60,355 nt of DNA from Minthousia sp045628125 (GTDB taxonomy: Bacteria; Bacteroidota; Bacteroidia; Bacteroidales; Bacteroidaceae), in NCBI GenBank assembly GCA_045628125.1, contig JAZQPA010000182.1, positions 1-60,355 of the forward strand, written 5' to 3'. The translations under genes were made by a program, and so were the position numbers. Shown one piece after another: positions 60,198 through 60,355 of this stretch. The notes under the pieces are model-generated. The model ran no database searches. It was not told the DNA's origin and saw nothing but the letters and a program-made list of their open reading frames with translations. Position 1 is the first letter of the stretch, and every line of letters starts with the position of its first letter.

Positions 60198-60355
60198 CGG
60201 AAATATGCATTTAAGGAAGTTGAATATATAATCTAAAATTACTAGTGATGCGATAAATTTCGCTCATCTATAGTTATATGTTTAATATTTAAATATTTAC
60301 AAGCGTTCTTTGATTTTTTGATTTGAAATTGATTGAGTAGTTTTGCAGCCAAAAC
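60198..60355 (+). promoter_or_regulatory. Promoter region for a gene beyond the window
   Basis: After the birA read-through frame the sequence is AT-rich. TTTG (60317-60320), 17 bases, then TAGTTTTG (60338-60345) fit a promoter pointing out of the window. No coding region is seen apart from the 13-codon birA extension. Confidence 0.5.

Noticed and set aside
60209..60233. Separate tiny ORF after birA
   Set aside because: The in-frame extension of birA with a family-like C-terminus explains this stretch better than an independent peptide.

Overview
The window looks like ordinary chromosome of a Bacteroidales bacterium, most probably Prevotellaceae (inference). The evidence is the TAnnTTTG (-7) promoter boxes ahead of most transcription units, the GldH and RicT proteins, the DUF6377 and DUF4348 families, many SPII lipoproteins, and glycoside hydrolases of families 88, 31 and 84 typical of gut or oral glycan degraders. 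Genes are densely packed on both strands, often with 4-base start/stop overlaps. No rRNA, insertion sequence, prophage or CRISPR array was seen.

Layout. 1-5 kb: an M16 peptidase cut by the window edge, a GH88 unsaturated glucuronyl hydrolase and an EamA transporter. 5-13.9 kb: a complete lactate-use operon (FAD/Fe-S D-lactate dehydrogenase, outer-membrane porin, LctP permease, LutA, LutB, LutC) closed by a strong terminator. 13.9-18.8 kb: mnmA and an SF1 helicase on the minus strand, diverging from a two-gene ATPase plus Toprim/DUF4435 unit that resembles the AriA/AriB architecture of PARIS anti-phage systems. 18.9-25.3 kb: a stand-alone IMP cyclohydrolase, then the rod-shape cluster mreB-mreC-mreD-mrdA-rodA. 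25.3-29.3 kb (minus): gldH, ricT, holB and metF.

29.4-43.4 kb: a short nucleoside kinase, a GH31 enzyme with a PA14 insertion, a membrane-spanning DUF6377 regulator, a candidate small RNA in the divergent gap, an S9 peptidase, a DUF2461 protein, a small basic secreted protein with repeated operator-like sites, a CE1-like esterase, a second EamA transporter and a GH84 hexosaminidase. 43.4-44.3 kb is the only long non-coding stretch. It holds several distinct repeat families, including a roughly 390-bp imperfect palindrome built from 11-bp units, and ends at a tRNA-Lys(TTT) gene. 44.4-60.3 kb: AI-2E family transporter, rsmI, a coiled-coil lipoprotein, fucI-fucP, pheS, a DUF4348 lipoprotein with murB and an MBL hydrolase, a 46-residue small protein, hflX, class I fumarase, frr, rsgA, a YraN protein and birA. 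birA carries an in-frame TAA just before what looks like its normal last 12 residues.

The most promising leads are the PARIS-like pair, the palindromic repeat element at 43.6-44.0 kb, the candidate RNA at 35.25-35.39 kb, and the interrupted birA. All functional calls rest on motif recognition by eye; no database search was run.
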